A DNA stretch of 6,419 nt from Candidatus Parcubacteria bacterium (GTDB lineage Bacteria > Patescibacteriota > Patescibacteriia > Patescibacteriales > UBA12075), in contig JAGLLI010000115.1 of NCBI GenBank assembly GCA_023140595.1, positions 1 to 6,419 of the forward strand. Reading direction: 5' to 3'. Shown here piece after piece: positions 1 through 6,012 of the stretch (the first letter of the stretch is position 1; every line of letters starts with the position of its first letter). The notes beneath the pieces are model-generated. The model saw only the letters and a list, made by a program, of their open reading frames with translations, ran no database searches and was not told the DNA's origin. Made by a program: the position numbers and the translations under genes.

Positions 1-544
1 TAACGGTTTTTTCCGCCAAACGATAGCTGTCGGTTGCCGCCATAATTAATTCCTTTTTATTAAAATTAAAAAAAACGCCTGACAGTTCCATTCTGGTTTC
101 ACTGCTTGCTACGGCGAATACAACTTGAGACAAAGCTTTTTTAAAATTATCTATATTGGTTTTAAAATAAATTTCTTTTTCAACTTCAGGAACAAGCGGA
201 TACTCTTCAGCGCTTTCTCCTTTGATTATTGTTTTATAGTTTTCGCATTTTATTAAAGCATTATTTTTATCTATTTCCAGATCAATTTTTTGATTGGGAA
301 GAAGGGATATATAGTCGGATAATATTTTTGCCTCAATTGTAAATTCGCCTTCTTTTTCAATCCTGCCTCTTACCCGCGTTACTATACCTATTTCCAAATC
401 AGTGGTAATTAATTTTATATCTCCTTTCTCTGAAGATTTTATCATAACATTATTAAGAATCGGCAAATTGGCGTTTTTTCCGGCAATATGGCCGACAATA
501 AATAATCCGTTTTTTAAATTTTCTTGTAAGCTTGAAATTTTCAT
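1..544 (-). CDS. dnaN: DNA polymerase III sliding clamp (beta subunit), N-terminal part, cut by left edge
   Basis: This gene encodes the beta clamp, a ring-shaped dimer that encircles DNA and tethers the replicative polymerase. About 181 codons are visible of a usual 365-380, so all of domain I and part of domain II are present; the C-terminus lies beyond the window. The translation starts MKISSLQENL. It contains family hallmarks: LPILNNV (residues 28-33, the usual 'LPIL' segment), TTDLEIGI (48-54), EEYPLVPE (113-120), and SETRMELSGVFF followed by AATDSYRLA (169-177), the last matching the canonical ATD(G/S)xRLA. The ATG is one base past the dnaA TAA stop (TAATATG), so the two genes are probably translationally coupled. 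No Shine-Dalgarno motif is seen before it. The order dnaA-dnaN is the classical replication-origin operon. The reading frame is intact as far as the edge. Confidence 0.96.
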   Translation of the reverse strand, partial: MKISSLQENLKNGLFIVGHIAGKNANLPILNNVMIKSSEKGDIKLITTDLEIGIVTRVRGRIEKEGEFTIEAKILSDYISLLPNQKIDLEIDKNNALIKCENYKTIIKGESAEEYPLVPEVEKEIYFKTNIDNFKKALSQVVFAVASSETRMELSGVFFNFNKKELIMAATDSYRLAEKTV

Positions 545-545
545 A

Positions 546-1895
546 TTAATTATCAGAATTATTTATTAATTGTTTAATTGACTCTATGTCTTGTTTTGTT
601 TTTTCATTTTCTTCCAGTTCTCTTTTTATTTTATTAAAAGCATGCATCGCCGTTGTATGGTCCCTTCCTCCAATCTCATTGCCAATTGTCGGATATGATG
701 TGCCTTTTTCACTGCGCATTAAAAACATAATTATTTGCCTTGGATAAACCAATTCTTTCTTGCGGCTCTTGCCGATAATATCTTTTTCGCTAATATTAAA
801 AAACTTGGAAACCAAATCAATTATGTCCTTGTTGGTTATTGCTTTACTTTTTGTGTTTACTAAAATACTGCCTAAAATATTCTTGGTTGATTCAATTGTC
901 GGCTGGGAATTATTAAATTCATTAAAAGCGATAATTTTATTTAAAGCGCCTTCCAGTTCCCTGATATTGTTTTTAATATTTTCAGCTATATAATATAAAA
1001 TATTTTTTTCCAAGGGATAATTTTTTTCCCTGCATTTTGTTTCCAGAATAGCCACCAAAGTATCAATATCGGGTTGGGTAACATCAACTATCATTCCCCA
1101 CTCAAAACGGGAGAGCAGCCTTTTTTCCAAAGAAGGGATTGATTTTGGCTGCCTGTCTGAAGTTAAAACTATTTGCCTGTCAGCATTGTGAAGTTCATTA
1201 AAAGTATGAAAAAATTCCTGCTGGGTGCCGTCTTTGCCTGCCATAAAATGAACATCATCTATTAATAATAAATCAACATTCCTATATCTTTCTTTAAATT
1301 CTTTTGCTTTGCCGTTTTTTACCGAGTCAATATAATCATTGGTGAATTTTTCACAGGAAACATATAAAACTTTATCTGTTTTAATGGAAACATCATGTCC
1401 AATCGCTTGTAATAGGTGTGTTTTACCTAAACCAACACCTCCGTAAACAAATAACGGATTATACGCGTTTCCGGGATTAGCCGCGACTGCCTGGCAAGCT
1501 GCGTGGGCAAGTTCATTACCCTTACCAACGACAAAATTTTCAAAAGTATATTTATTATTTAAGGAAAACTTATTAATTGAAATATTGTTGTTTTCATTTT
1601 TTTTTATTTTTATTTTTTTAAATAAATCACCGACAGGATTATTTTTTTTAATTTCAACTTTATAAAAAATTTCAGTAATGTTTTTTCCGCTTATATTTTC
1701 CAAAGCCACGCTAATTTGCTTATGATATTTGTTTTCCAACCATGCTTTTGTAAATGTGTTTGGTACGCAAATTACAATTTTATCATCTTCAAAAGAAGAA
1801 ATAAATGTGCTTTTAAACCACGTTGTAAAGTTTGCTTTTGATAAATTTAATTCTACCTCACCTAAAACCGCTTGCCAAATTTGATTATTGCTCAT
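546..1895 (-). CDS. dnaA: Chromosomal replication initiator DnaA
   Basis: DnaA is the AAA+ ATPase that binds DnaA boxes at oriC, melts the origin and loads the helicase. The protein is 449 aa, a normal length. Domain I covers about 1-80 (IWQAVLGEVE, TTWF). A short Lys/Asn-rich linker, domain II, covers about 83-113. The AAA+ core runs from about 115, with Walker A GGVGLGKTH (152-160), Walker B LLLIDDVHF (209-217), sensor 1 TSDR (245-248), the arginine finger in SRFEWG (R263) and sensor 2 in NNIRELEGALNK (R312). Domain IV, about 343-449, has YPRQIIMFLMR (384-394) and the DnaA-box-binding signature GGRDHTTAMHAF (409-420). All catalytic residues are present. An in-frame TAA two codons upstream (1899-1901) fixes this ATG as the earliest start. 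No Shine-Dalgarno is visible. It has an extended -10 promoter and box-like 9-mers upstream, suggesting autoregulation, and reads directly into dnaN. Confidence 0.98.
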   Translation of the reverse strand: MSNNQIWQAVLGEVELNLSKANFTTWFKSTFISSFEDDKIVICVPNTFTKAWLENKYHKQISVALENISGKNITEIFYKVEIKKNNPVGDLFKKIKIKKNENNNISINKFSLNNKYTFENFVVGKGNELAHAACQAVAANPGNAYNPLFVYGGVGLGKTHLLQAIGHDVSIKTDKVLYVSCEKFTNDYIDSVKNGKAKEFKERYRNVDLLLIDDVHFMAGKDGTQQEFFHTFNELHNADRQIVLTSDRQPKSIPSLEKRLLSRFEWGMIVDVTQPDIDTLVAILETKCREKNYPLEKNILYYIAENIKNNIRELEGALNKIIAFNEFNNSQPTIESTKNILGSILVNTKSKAITNKDIIDLVSKFFNISEKDIIGKSRKKELVYPRQIIMFLMRSEKGTSYPTIGNEIGGRDHTTAMHAFNKIKRELEENEKTKQDIESIKQLINNSDN

Positions 1896-1935
1896 AAATT
1901 AAAAATTAATAATTTATTGTTTTTTAATAATTTTT

Positions 1936-1964
1936 ATTATACCAGTTATTTTAAAAAATGAAAG
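1936..1964 (-). promoter_or_regulatory. Predicted dnaA promoter, extended -10
   Basis: Read on the minus strand, TGGTATAAT gives a perfect TATAAT -10 (1936-1941) with the TGn extension. The hexamer 17 bp upstream (1959-1964, CTTTCA) is a poor -35 with 3 of 6 matches, which extended -10 promoters tolerate. Transcription would begin near 1929, leaving a leader of about 34 nt before the dnaA ATG. TATAAT-like strings are common in DNA this AT-rich, but the TGG context and position make this the best candidate. Inference only. Confidence 0.6.
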
Positions 1965-1972
1965 TAAAAAAA

Positions 1973-2020
1973 TGTTTATAGGTTGTTAATACAAGGTGGA
2001 TATATTTTTTATGTTAATAA
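1973..2020 (-). promoter_or_regulatory. Cluster of DnaA-box-like 9-mers, three at 11-bp phasing
   Basis: Compared with TGTGGATAA, the box read on the top strand, there are TGTTTATAG (1973-1981), TGTTAATAC (1984-1992), GGTGGATAT (1995-2003) and TGTTAATAA (2012-2020). The first three start exactly 11 bp apart with 2-bp spacers and share one orientation. Each departs from consensus at two or more positions, so these would be weak sites. They lie just upstream of the proposed dnaA promoter, a position suited both to origin binding and to autoregulation. Inferred from pattern. Confidence 0.4.
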
Positions 2021-2051
2021 ACAAGAAAATGGGTTATTATTTTAAATTTTT

Positions 2052-2060
2052 TTATCAACA
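2052..2060 (+). promoter_or_regulatory. DnaA-box-like site TTATCAACA
   Basis: TTATCAACA matches TTATCCACA at 8 of 9 positions, the best match in the region. It sits immediately before the most AT-rich block (2063-2111), the usual arrangement of a box beside an unwinding element. Confidence 0.5.
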
Positions 2061-2062
2061 AG

Positions 2063-2111
2063 TAATTTATTATAAATAATTTAGTAAATATATAATTAAT
2101 AATTATAATAA
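2063..2111. other. Candidate DNA unwinding element
   Basis: These 49 bp contain a single G (2084) and no C. The block lies 3 bp after the best DnaA-box-like site. Such near-pure AT DNA beside a DnaA box is the expected form of an origin unwinding element. I looked for the DnaA-trio repeat and could not make out a regular triplet series. Confidence 0.4.
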
Positions 2112-2224
2112 GCAGGTGTTTAAGTTTTGATTTTATTTTATTTTTTACTAATATTAAAAGTAAAGCAGTTGTTTTTGGGTGTGTAAGGAATTAATATATA
2201 TTGTTTAAAAGTTGAGCATATTTC

Positions 2225-2233
2225 AGTGTATAA
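2225..2233 (-). promoter_or_regulatory. DnaA-box-like site (TTATACACT on minus strand)
   Basis: On the minus strand this reads TTATACACT, which matches TTATNCACA except at the last base. It is an isolated copy in the tsaD-proximal half of the candidate origin. Weak evidence alone. Confidence 0.35.
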
Positions 2234-2302
2234 GGTTGAATTTTTTTAAATCAATAAATTAAACACAAACGAGACACATTTAAAATATAGGATAATAACA
2301 GA

Positions 2303-2311
2303 ATATTCACA
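2303..2311 (+). promoter_or_regulatory. DnaA-box-like site ATATTCACA
   Basis: ATATTCACA matches TTATNCACA except at the first base. It lies about 27 bp from the tsaD stop and would mark the outer edge of the candidate origin. It overlaps a short GAATATTC palindrome (2301-2308). Weak evidence alone. Confidence 0.35.
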
Positions 2312-2337
2312 GGTTTATTTGGTGCTTATAATAGATT

Positions 2338-3408
2338 TTAAAACTCTAAATTACAACCTACTTTTAAATTTTGCCAAGGCGTGAATTCATTGCGTAAAAA
2401 CTTAAAATATCCAGCTGTAGCGATCATTGCCGCGTTATCAGTGGTATGTTTTAAATTTGGCATACTGAATTTAAAATTATTTTCTAAAACCTGCTCTTTT
2501 AATTGTTTTCGCAGTTCTTTATTTGCGGATACTCCGCCGGCAAGCATTATTGTTTTAACATTAAATTTATTAGACGCGTTAATAGTTTTTTTAATTAAAA
2601 CATCAATTATGGCCTGTTGAAATTCAGCGCAATATTCAGGGATTTTATTTTTCCAATTTTTATCTTCCTCTAACGCGTAGCGAATAGCGGTTTTTAACCC
2701 TGAAAAAGAAAAATCAAAATCCCCGCTATTAATCATGGGCCTTGGTAATTGGATTTCGGATTTCGGATTTCGGATTTCGGATTTGTTTTTATATTTTTCT
2801 GCTTCAGTTGAAATAATAGGTCCGCCGGGATATCCAATTTTCATCATTTTTGCCGCTTTATCAAAAGCCTCACCTGCCGCGTCATCCCGTGTCTCGCCGA
2901 TGGTTTTGAACTTACCATAATCTTCCATTAAAATCAACATAGTATGTCCTCCTGAAACAGTTAAAATAATAATTGGAAATTTAAAATTTTTATCGCATAT
3001 TACATTTTTTGTATTACTAGCGCATGATTCAATAAAATTCGCGTAAATATGCCCTTTAATATGATTAACGCCAATAAGTGGAATGTTCCACGCGTAAGCC
3101 AAAGATTTGGCAGCCTCAATTCCCGTAATTAAAGAAGCAATCAAACCAGGTCCAATAGTAACGGCAATCGCGTCCAATTCCGGTTTTTTTCTATTTAAGC
3201 CGGCTTTTTCCAAAGCTTCATTAACAACCGGTAAAATATTTAAAACATGCTCGCGCGCCGCAACCTCCGGCACAACTCCGCCGTATTTTTTATGTATTTC
3301 AATTTGTGATGAAACAATGTTAGATAAAATCCGTACGGATTTTCCATCACCCACAGCAACAGCCGCCGCGGTTTCATCACAGCTTGTTTCAATTCCCAGT
3401 ATTTTCAT
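2338..3408 (-). CDS. tsaD: tRNA N6-adenosine threonylcarbamoyltransferase TsaD (Kae1/Qri7/YgjD family)
   Basis: TsaD transfers the threonylcarbamoyl group to A37 of ANN-decoding tRNAs to make t6A, working in the cytoplasm with TsaB and TsaE, neither of which is in this window. The protein is 356 aa, a little above the usual 335-345. It shows MKILGIETSCDET (1-13), VVPEVAAREH (45-54), the metal-binding HIKGH (H116, H120), the nucleotide-binding VSGGHTM (151-157), GEAFDKAAKM (179-188), YPGGP (193-197), FSFSGLKTA (233-241), LAGGVSANKELR (289-300) and TDNAAMIA (323-330, third metal ligand D324). All key residues are kept. The extra length lies at about 203-221, where a 7-bp DNA tandem repeat encodes KSEIRNPKSEIQ. 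An in-frame TAA (3415-3417) fixes the start; no Shine-Dalgarno is visible. It is transcribed toward dnaA and divergently from nusA. Confidence 0.97.
   Translation of the reverse strand: MKILGIETSCDETAAAVAVGDGKSVRILSNIVSSQIEIHKKYGGVVPEVAAREHVLNILPVVNEALEKAGLNRKKPELDAIAVTIGPGLIASLITGIEAAKSLAYAWNIPLIGVNHIKGHIYANFIESCASNTKNVICDKNFKFPIIILTVSGGHTMLILMEDYGKFKTIGETRDDAAGEAFDKAAKMMKIGYPGGPIISTEAEKYKNKSEIRNPKSEIQLPRPMINSGDFDFSFSGLKTAIRYALEEDKNWKNKIPEYCAEFQQAIIDVLIKKTINASNKFNVKTIMLAGGVSANKELRKQLKEQVLENNFKFSMPNLKHTTDNAAMIATAGYFKFLRNEFTPWQNLKVGCNLEF
2751..2784. repeat. Heptanucleotide tandem repeat (GGATTTC, 4.9 copies) inside tsaD
   Basis: Four perfect GGATTTC units start at 2751, 2758, 2765 and 2772, followed by six of seven bases of a fifth. 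Because 7 is not a multiple of 3, the repeat cycles through all three frames and encodes a 7-residue period, KSEIRNP then KSEIQ, on the minus strand (TsaD residues about 209-220). It fills a variable loop between the YPGGP and PRPM segments. Gain or loss of one unit would shift the tsaD frame; only steps of three units keep it. Confidence 0.95.
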
Positions 3409-3451
3409 AAATTTTTATATTCTTTTATATTTAAACACTTATTGTTAAAAA

Positions 3452-3480
3452 AGTAAAATGAAAAATTTAAAATTTGACAA
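3452..3480 (-). promoter_or_regulatory. Predicted tsaD promoter
   Basis: On the minus strand there is a -35 TTGTCA (3475-3480, 5 of 6), a 17-bp spacer and a -10 TTTACT (3452-3457, 4 of 6). Transcription would start near 3445, about 37 nt before the tsaD ATG. The -35 overlaps the -35 of the opposing nusA promoter. The -10 is weak, and other TATAAA-like strings lie closer to the gene. Confidence 0.4.
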
Positions 3481-3503
3481 ACCTGTAAAACTTATGATAT
3501 ATT
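3474..3503 (+). promoter_or_regulatory. Predicted nusA operon promoter
   Basis: A perfect TTGACA -35 (3474-3479) is followed by an 18-bp spacer and TATATT (3498-3503, 5 of 6), with the extended -10 TG at 3495-3496. This is the strongest sigma-70-type promoter seen in the window. Transcription would begin near 3510, leaving a leader of about 100 nt before nusA that contains a terminator-like hairpin. Confidence 0.7.
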
Positions 3504-3515
3504 TAATTTATATTC

Positions 3516-3552
3516 AGGCTGGTTATCTATTAAGATAGACTGGCTTTTTTTT
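3516..3552 (+). terminator. Intrinsic-terminator-like hairpin in the nusA leader (candidate attenuator)
   Basis: The 5' arm 3516-3528 pairs with 3533-3546 around the 4-nt loop ATTA. The top of the stem is TATCT/AGATA. The lower stem pairs AGGCTGG with CTGGCTT using several G-U pairs and one bulged A (3539). Eight T residues follow (3545-3552), the first two taking part in the base of the stem. It lies just after the predicted transcription start and about 60 nt before nusA, so it would act on the nusA transcript itself. The G-U pairs make the stem only moderately stable. Confidence 0.5.
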
Positions 3553-3611
3553 ATAAATTATTTATTAATATATATTATATGTTTTATGTGATATATGTTA
3601 TGTAAAATTAT

Positions 3612-5039
3612 ATGTCAGAATTATCAAGCGCTATTAAACATGTTTGCGAGGAAAAGGGATTGGATATGGATGCGGTAATATCCACTATTGAATATGCCTT
3701 GGCTGCCGCTTATCGCAAAGACTTTGGGCAAAAAAATCAAAACATCACAGTTGAATTTAATCCTAAAGAAGGAACTTCAAATGTTTATGATGTTAAAACC
3801 GTGGTTGAGGACATGCCAGAAGAGGAAGAAAAACAAGAAGAAGTAAAGGATAAAAAAGCAGAAGAAAAAACCAAGAAAAGCAAATTGACCGATGTTAAAA
3901 AAAGAGATGGTAAAAAGGGTAAAAAATTAACTGAAGATAAAAATAAAAAAGAAAGCAAAGAAGATAAAAAAGACGAGTCCGTCGCCATTGAAGCTATGGC
4001 GGATGAAGAAAGGAAATTTAATCCTAAAACTGAGATTCAGATTAGCGATGCTAAATTGCTTAAAAAAACCGCGAAAATTGATGATGAAATTAAAACCAAG
4101 CTTGAAGTGCCTGACGCTTACGGGCGCATGGCGGCGCAAACCGCCAAGCAGGTAATTATTCAAAGATTGCGAGAGGCAGAGCGGGAAATGATTTTTAACG
4201 ACTTTAAAGACAAGGAACATGAGGTTGTCGGTGGCGTTATTCAAAGGCGTGAAGGCAGAATTGTTTTGGTTGACCTAGGTAAGTCAGTCGGCGTTATTCC
4301 GCCGGATGAGCAGATTATGGGCGAGAAATATAATACAGGCGATCGGGTTAAGGTTTATGTTAAAGAGGTTTCTTTAAAACCCAGAGGTCCTGAAATTATT
4401 CTTTCCCGCACTTCGGAAGAAATTTTGAAAAAAATATTTTATTTGGAAATTCCGGAAATTTCGAATGGCTTAATTGAACTCAAAAGCGTGGCGCGTGAGG
4501 CAGGATCAAGATCAAAGGTTGCCGTTTGGACGGATTCGGAAAACGTTGATCCAATCGGTTCCTGCGTCGGCCAGCGCGGCTCCCGCATCCAAACCATTAT
4601 CAGTGAATTGGGCGGAGAAAAAGTTGATATTATTGAATATGACGAAGATCTTAGCAGATATATTTCCAATGCTTTGTCTCCCGCAAAAATCGGTAAAATT
4701 AACATGAATGAAGAAACAAAAAAAGCCACAGTTACCGTTCCTAATGATCAACTGTCTTTGGCAATCGGCAAAAGCGGACAAAACGCGCGCCTGGCAGCCA
4801 AGTTAACCGGTTGGAAAATTGATATTGTGGAGGATAAATCGGCCTCTGAAGCGGAAGCTGAGAAGAGTAATAAGGATGATGATGAAAAAAATGAAGAGAA
4901 AAAAACTAAGAATCAAGAAGAAGTTCCAGAAGCTCCAGAAGTTCCGAAAGATATTAAAAAGACTGATGATGTTGAAGAAAAAAATGATAAAAAGAACAAA
5001 ACAAAAACATCAAAAAAGAAAGATGATGAGAAAAAGTAA
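3612..5039 (+). CDS. nusA: Transcription termination/antitermination factor NusA
   Basis: NusA binds RNA polymerase and nascent RNA and controls pausing, termination and antitermination. The 475-aa product has the N-terminal polymerase-binding domain (1-66 plus about 137-200, with TIEYALAAAYRK at 25-36 and AAQTAKQVIIQRLREAERE at 174-192). The S1 domain follows (about 203-267, VGGVIQRREGRIVLVDLG). KH1 covers about 283-346 with GQRG at 320-323, and KH2 about 349-408 with IGKSGQNARLAAKLTGWKIDI (GKSG 386-389). Two oddities stand out: a Lys/Glu-rich insertion of about 65 residues (69-135) splits the N-terminal domain, and a 67-residue charged tail (409-475) follows KH2. An in-frame TAA at 3603-3605 fixes the start; no Shine-Dalgarno is seen. 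It leads the operon with the pyrophosphatase and tig, not the common rimP-nusA-infB order. The leader hairpin suggests autoregulation. Confidence 0.96.
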   Translation: MSELSSAIKHVCEEKGLDMDAVISTIEYALAAAYRKDFGQKNQNITVEFNPKEGTSNVYDVKTVVEDMPEEEEKQEEVKDKKAEEKTKKSKLTDVKKRDGKKGKKLTEDKNKKESKEDKKDESVAIEAMADEERKFNPKTEIQISDAKLLKKTAKIDDEIKTKLEVPDAYGRMAAQTAKQVIIQRLREAEREMIFNDFKDKEHEVVGGVIQRREGRIVLVDLGKSVGVIPPDEQIMGEKYNTGDRVKVYVKEVSLKPRGPEIILSRTSEEILKKIFYLEIPEISNGLIELKSVAREAGSRSKVAVWTDSENVDPIGSCVGQRGSRIQTIISELGGEKVDIIEYDEDLSRYISNALSPAKIGKINMNEETKKATVTVPNDQLSLAIGKSGQNARLAAKLTGWKIDIVEDKSASEAEAEKSNKDDDEKNEEKKTKNQEEVPEAPEVPKDIKKTDDVEEKNDKKNKTKTSKKKDDEKK

Positions 5040-5063
5040 GATATTAAAATTTTAATTAAAAAT

Positions 5064-5996
5064 ATGTTTCAAAAAATTTATATTATCGGACATAAGTCGC
5101 CTGATTTGGATTCTGTTGCCGCCGCGATTAGTTACGCTAATTTTAAAAACAAGCAAGAGAATACTGACGCGTATGTACCGGCGATAACTGAAGACATTAA
5201 TCAGGTAACAAAATTTGTTTTGGATAAATTTAATTTGGAAACGCCGGAAATTTTGCAAAACGCAAGCAATAAAAAAATTATTTTAGTTGACCATAACGAG
5301 TTTAGCCAAGCACCGGAAGGAATTAGTCAGGCGGAAATTATTGAGATTTTAGATCATCATAAATTAAATTTTAAGTATGACCAGCCGATTACGGTTAATA
5401 TTAAACCTTGGGGCGCGGCTTGTTCAATACTCGCGCAGATGTATTTTGATAATAATATTAAAATTGATAAAAATCTGGCCGGCCTTATGCTGTCAGCTAT
5501 TCTTGATGATACTGTAATTACAAAATCTCCGACTTGTGCGGACAAAGACAAGGAATTGATTGAAAAATTAGTTTGCTTGGCAGGCGTAAGCGATTGGCAG
5601 GCATACGGTCTTGAAATGTTTAAAATAAAATCCAGCGTTAAAGATTTTATTGATTTAGAAGTAATTAAAAATGATTTTAAAGATTTTGAATTTAAAGCCG
5701 GAAAATTCGGCATCGGTCAAGTGGAGACAGTGGATTTAAGCGAATTTGACGCGCGCGAACAGGGTTTACTGGAAGCAATGGAAAAAACACAAAGACAAGA
5801 AAATTATCATAGTGTTGTTTTATTTTTGACGGACATCATTAATGAAGGCTCGCGGTTTTTGATTGTGTCAGATGATGAAGAAAAAATCAGAGAAGCTTTG
5901 GGAGGAGAGTTAAAAAATAATAAAACCTATATTCAGGGGATAATGTCCAGAAAAAAACAAGTCGTTCCTTTAATTGCAAAAGTTTTTGATAAATAA
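5064..5996 (+). CDS. ppaC: Manganese-dependent inorganic pyrophosphatase (DHH superfamily, family II PPase)
   Basis: This enzyme hydrolyses pyrophosphate to two phosphates in the cytoplasm, pulling nucleotide-polymerising reactions forward. The 310-aa protein matches the usual single-module length, without CBS or DRTGG regulatory domains. The DHH domain holds the metal ligands: GHKSPDLDS (H10, D14, D16), VDHNE (D76), LDHH (D97, H98, H99) and SAILDDT (D149), followed by KSPTCADKD (154-162). The C-terminal DHHA2 domain has GIGQVETVD (216-224), FLTDI (254-258) and the substrate-binding SRKKQVVP (295-302). SRKKQ and KSPTC separate family II PPases from other DHH phosphoesterases such as RecJ or NrnA. 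Its ATG lies 24 bp after the nusA stop, in the same frame, so that TAA rules out a longer start. No Shine-Dalgarno precedes it; translation may depend on coupling within the operon. Confidence 0.95.
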   Translation: MFQKIYIIGHKSPDLDSVAAAISYANFKNKQENTDAYVPAITEDINQVTKFVLDKFNLETPEILQNASNKKIILVDHNEFSQAPEGISQAEIIEILDHHKLNFKYDQPITVNIKPWGAACSILAQMYFDNNIKIDKNLAGLMLSAILDDTVITKSPTCADKDKELIEKLVCLAGVSDWQAYGLEMFKIKSSVKDFIDLEVIKNDFKDFEFKAGKFGIGQVETVDLSEFDAREQGLLEAMEKTQRQENYHSVVLFLTDIINEGSRFLIVSDDEEKIREALGGELKNNKTYIQGIMSRKKQVVPLIAKVFDK

Positions 5997-6012
5997 TTTA
6001 ATACATATTTTT

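Larger units (their letters stand above)
1896..2337. other. Candidate replication origin (oriC), 442-bp AT-rich non-coding region upstream of dnaA
   Basis: No gene can be supported in this stretch, which separates the tsaD stop from the dnaA start. What is seen is extreme AT richness, several 9-mers within one or two changes of the DnaA box TTATCCACA on both strands, and a 49-bp block with only one G/C (2063-2111). Established knowledge is that bacterial oriC commonly flanks dnaA and combines DnaA boxes with an AT-rich unwinding element. The inference is that this is oriC. There is no perfect TTATCCACA, and low-stringency matches occur by chance in AT-rich DNA, so certainty is moderate. No clear tsaD terminator hairpin was found here. 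Confidence 0.65.

Noticed and set aside
2061..2115. DnaA-trio motif beside the box at 2052
   Set aside because: The block is AT-rich but I could not find a regular run of the expected triplets; no claim is made.
2301..2308. GAATATTC palindrome as a tsaD terminator
   Set aside because: The stem is only four pairs with no loop and no following T run on the minus strand.
1896..2337. tRNA or other structured RNA, or a small gene, in the non-coding region
   Set aside because: There is no cloverleaf, no GC-rich stems and no open frame with a credible product; the composition fits an origin better.
2751..2784. Possible CRISPR array
   Set aside because: The units are 7 bp with no spacers and lie in frame inside tsaD, so this is a simple tandem repeat.
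3107..3448. 113-codon open frame on the plus strand opposite the start of tsaD
   Set aside because: It is antisense to a clearly conserved coding region, has no recognisable motif, and runs through the divergent promoter region.
3785..4244. Phe/Ser-rich open frames on the minus strand opposite nusA
   Set aside because: They are reverse-frame shadows of the Lys/Glu-rich insertion and have no independent support.
4819..5055. 78-codon Lys/Arg/Met-rich open frame on the plus strand
   Set aside because: It is an alternative frame of the Lys/Glu-rich nusA tail; its composition follows from AAG/GAT/GAA codons read out of frame.
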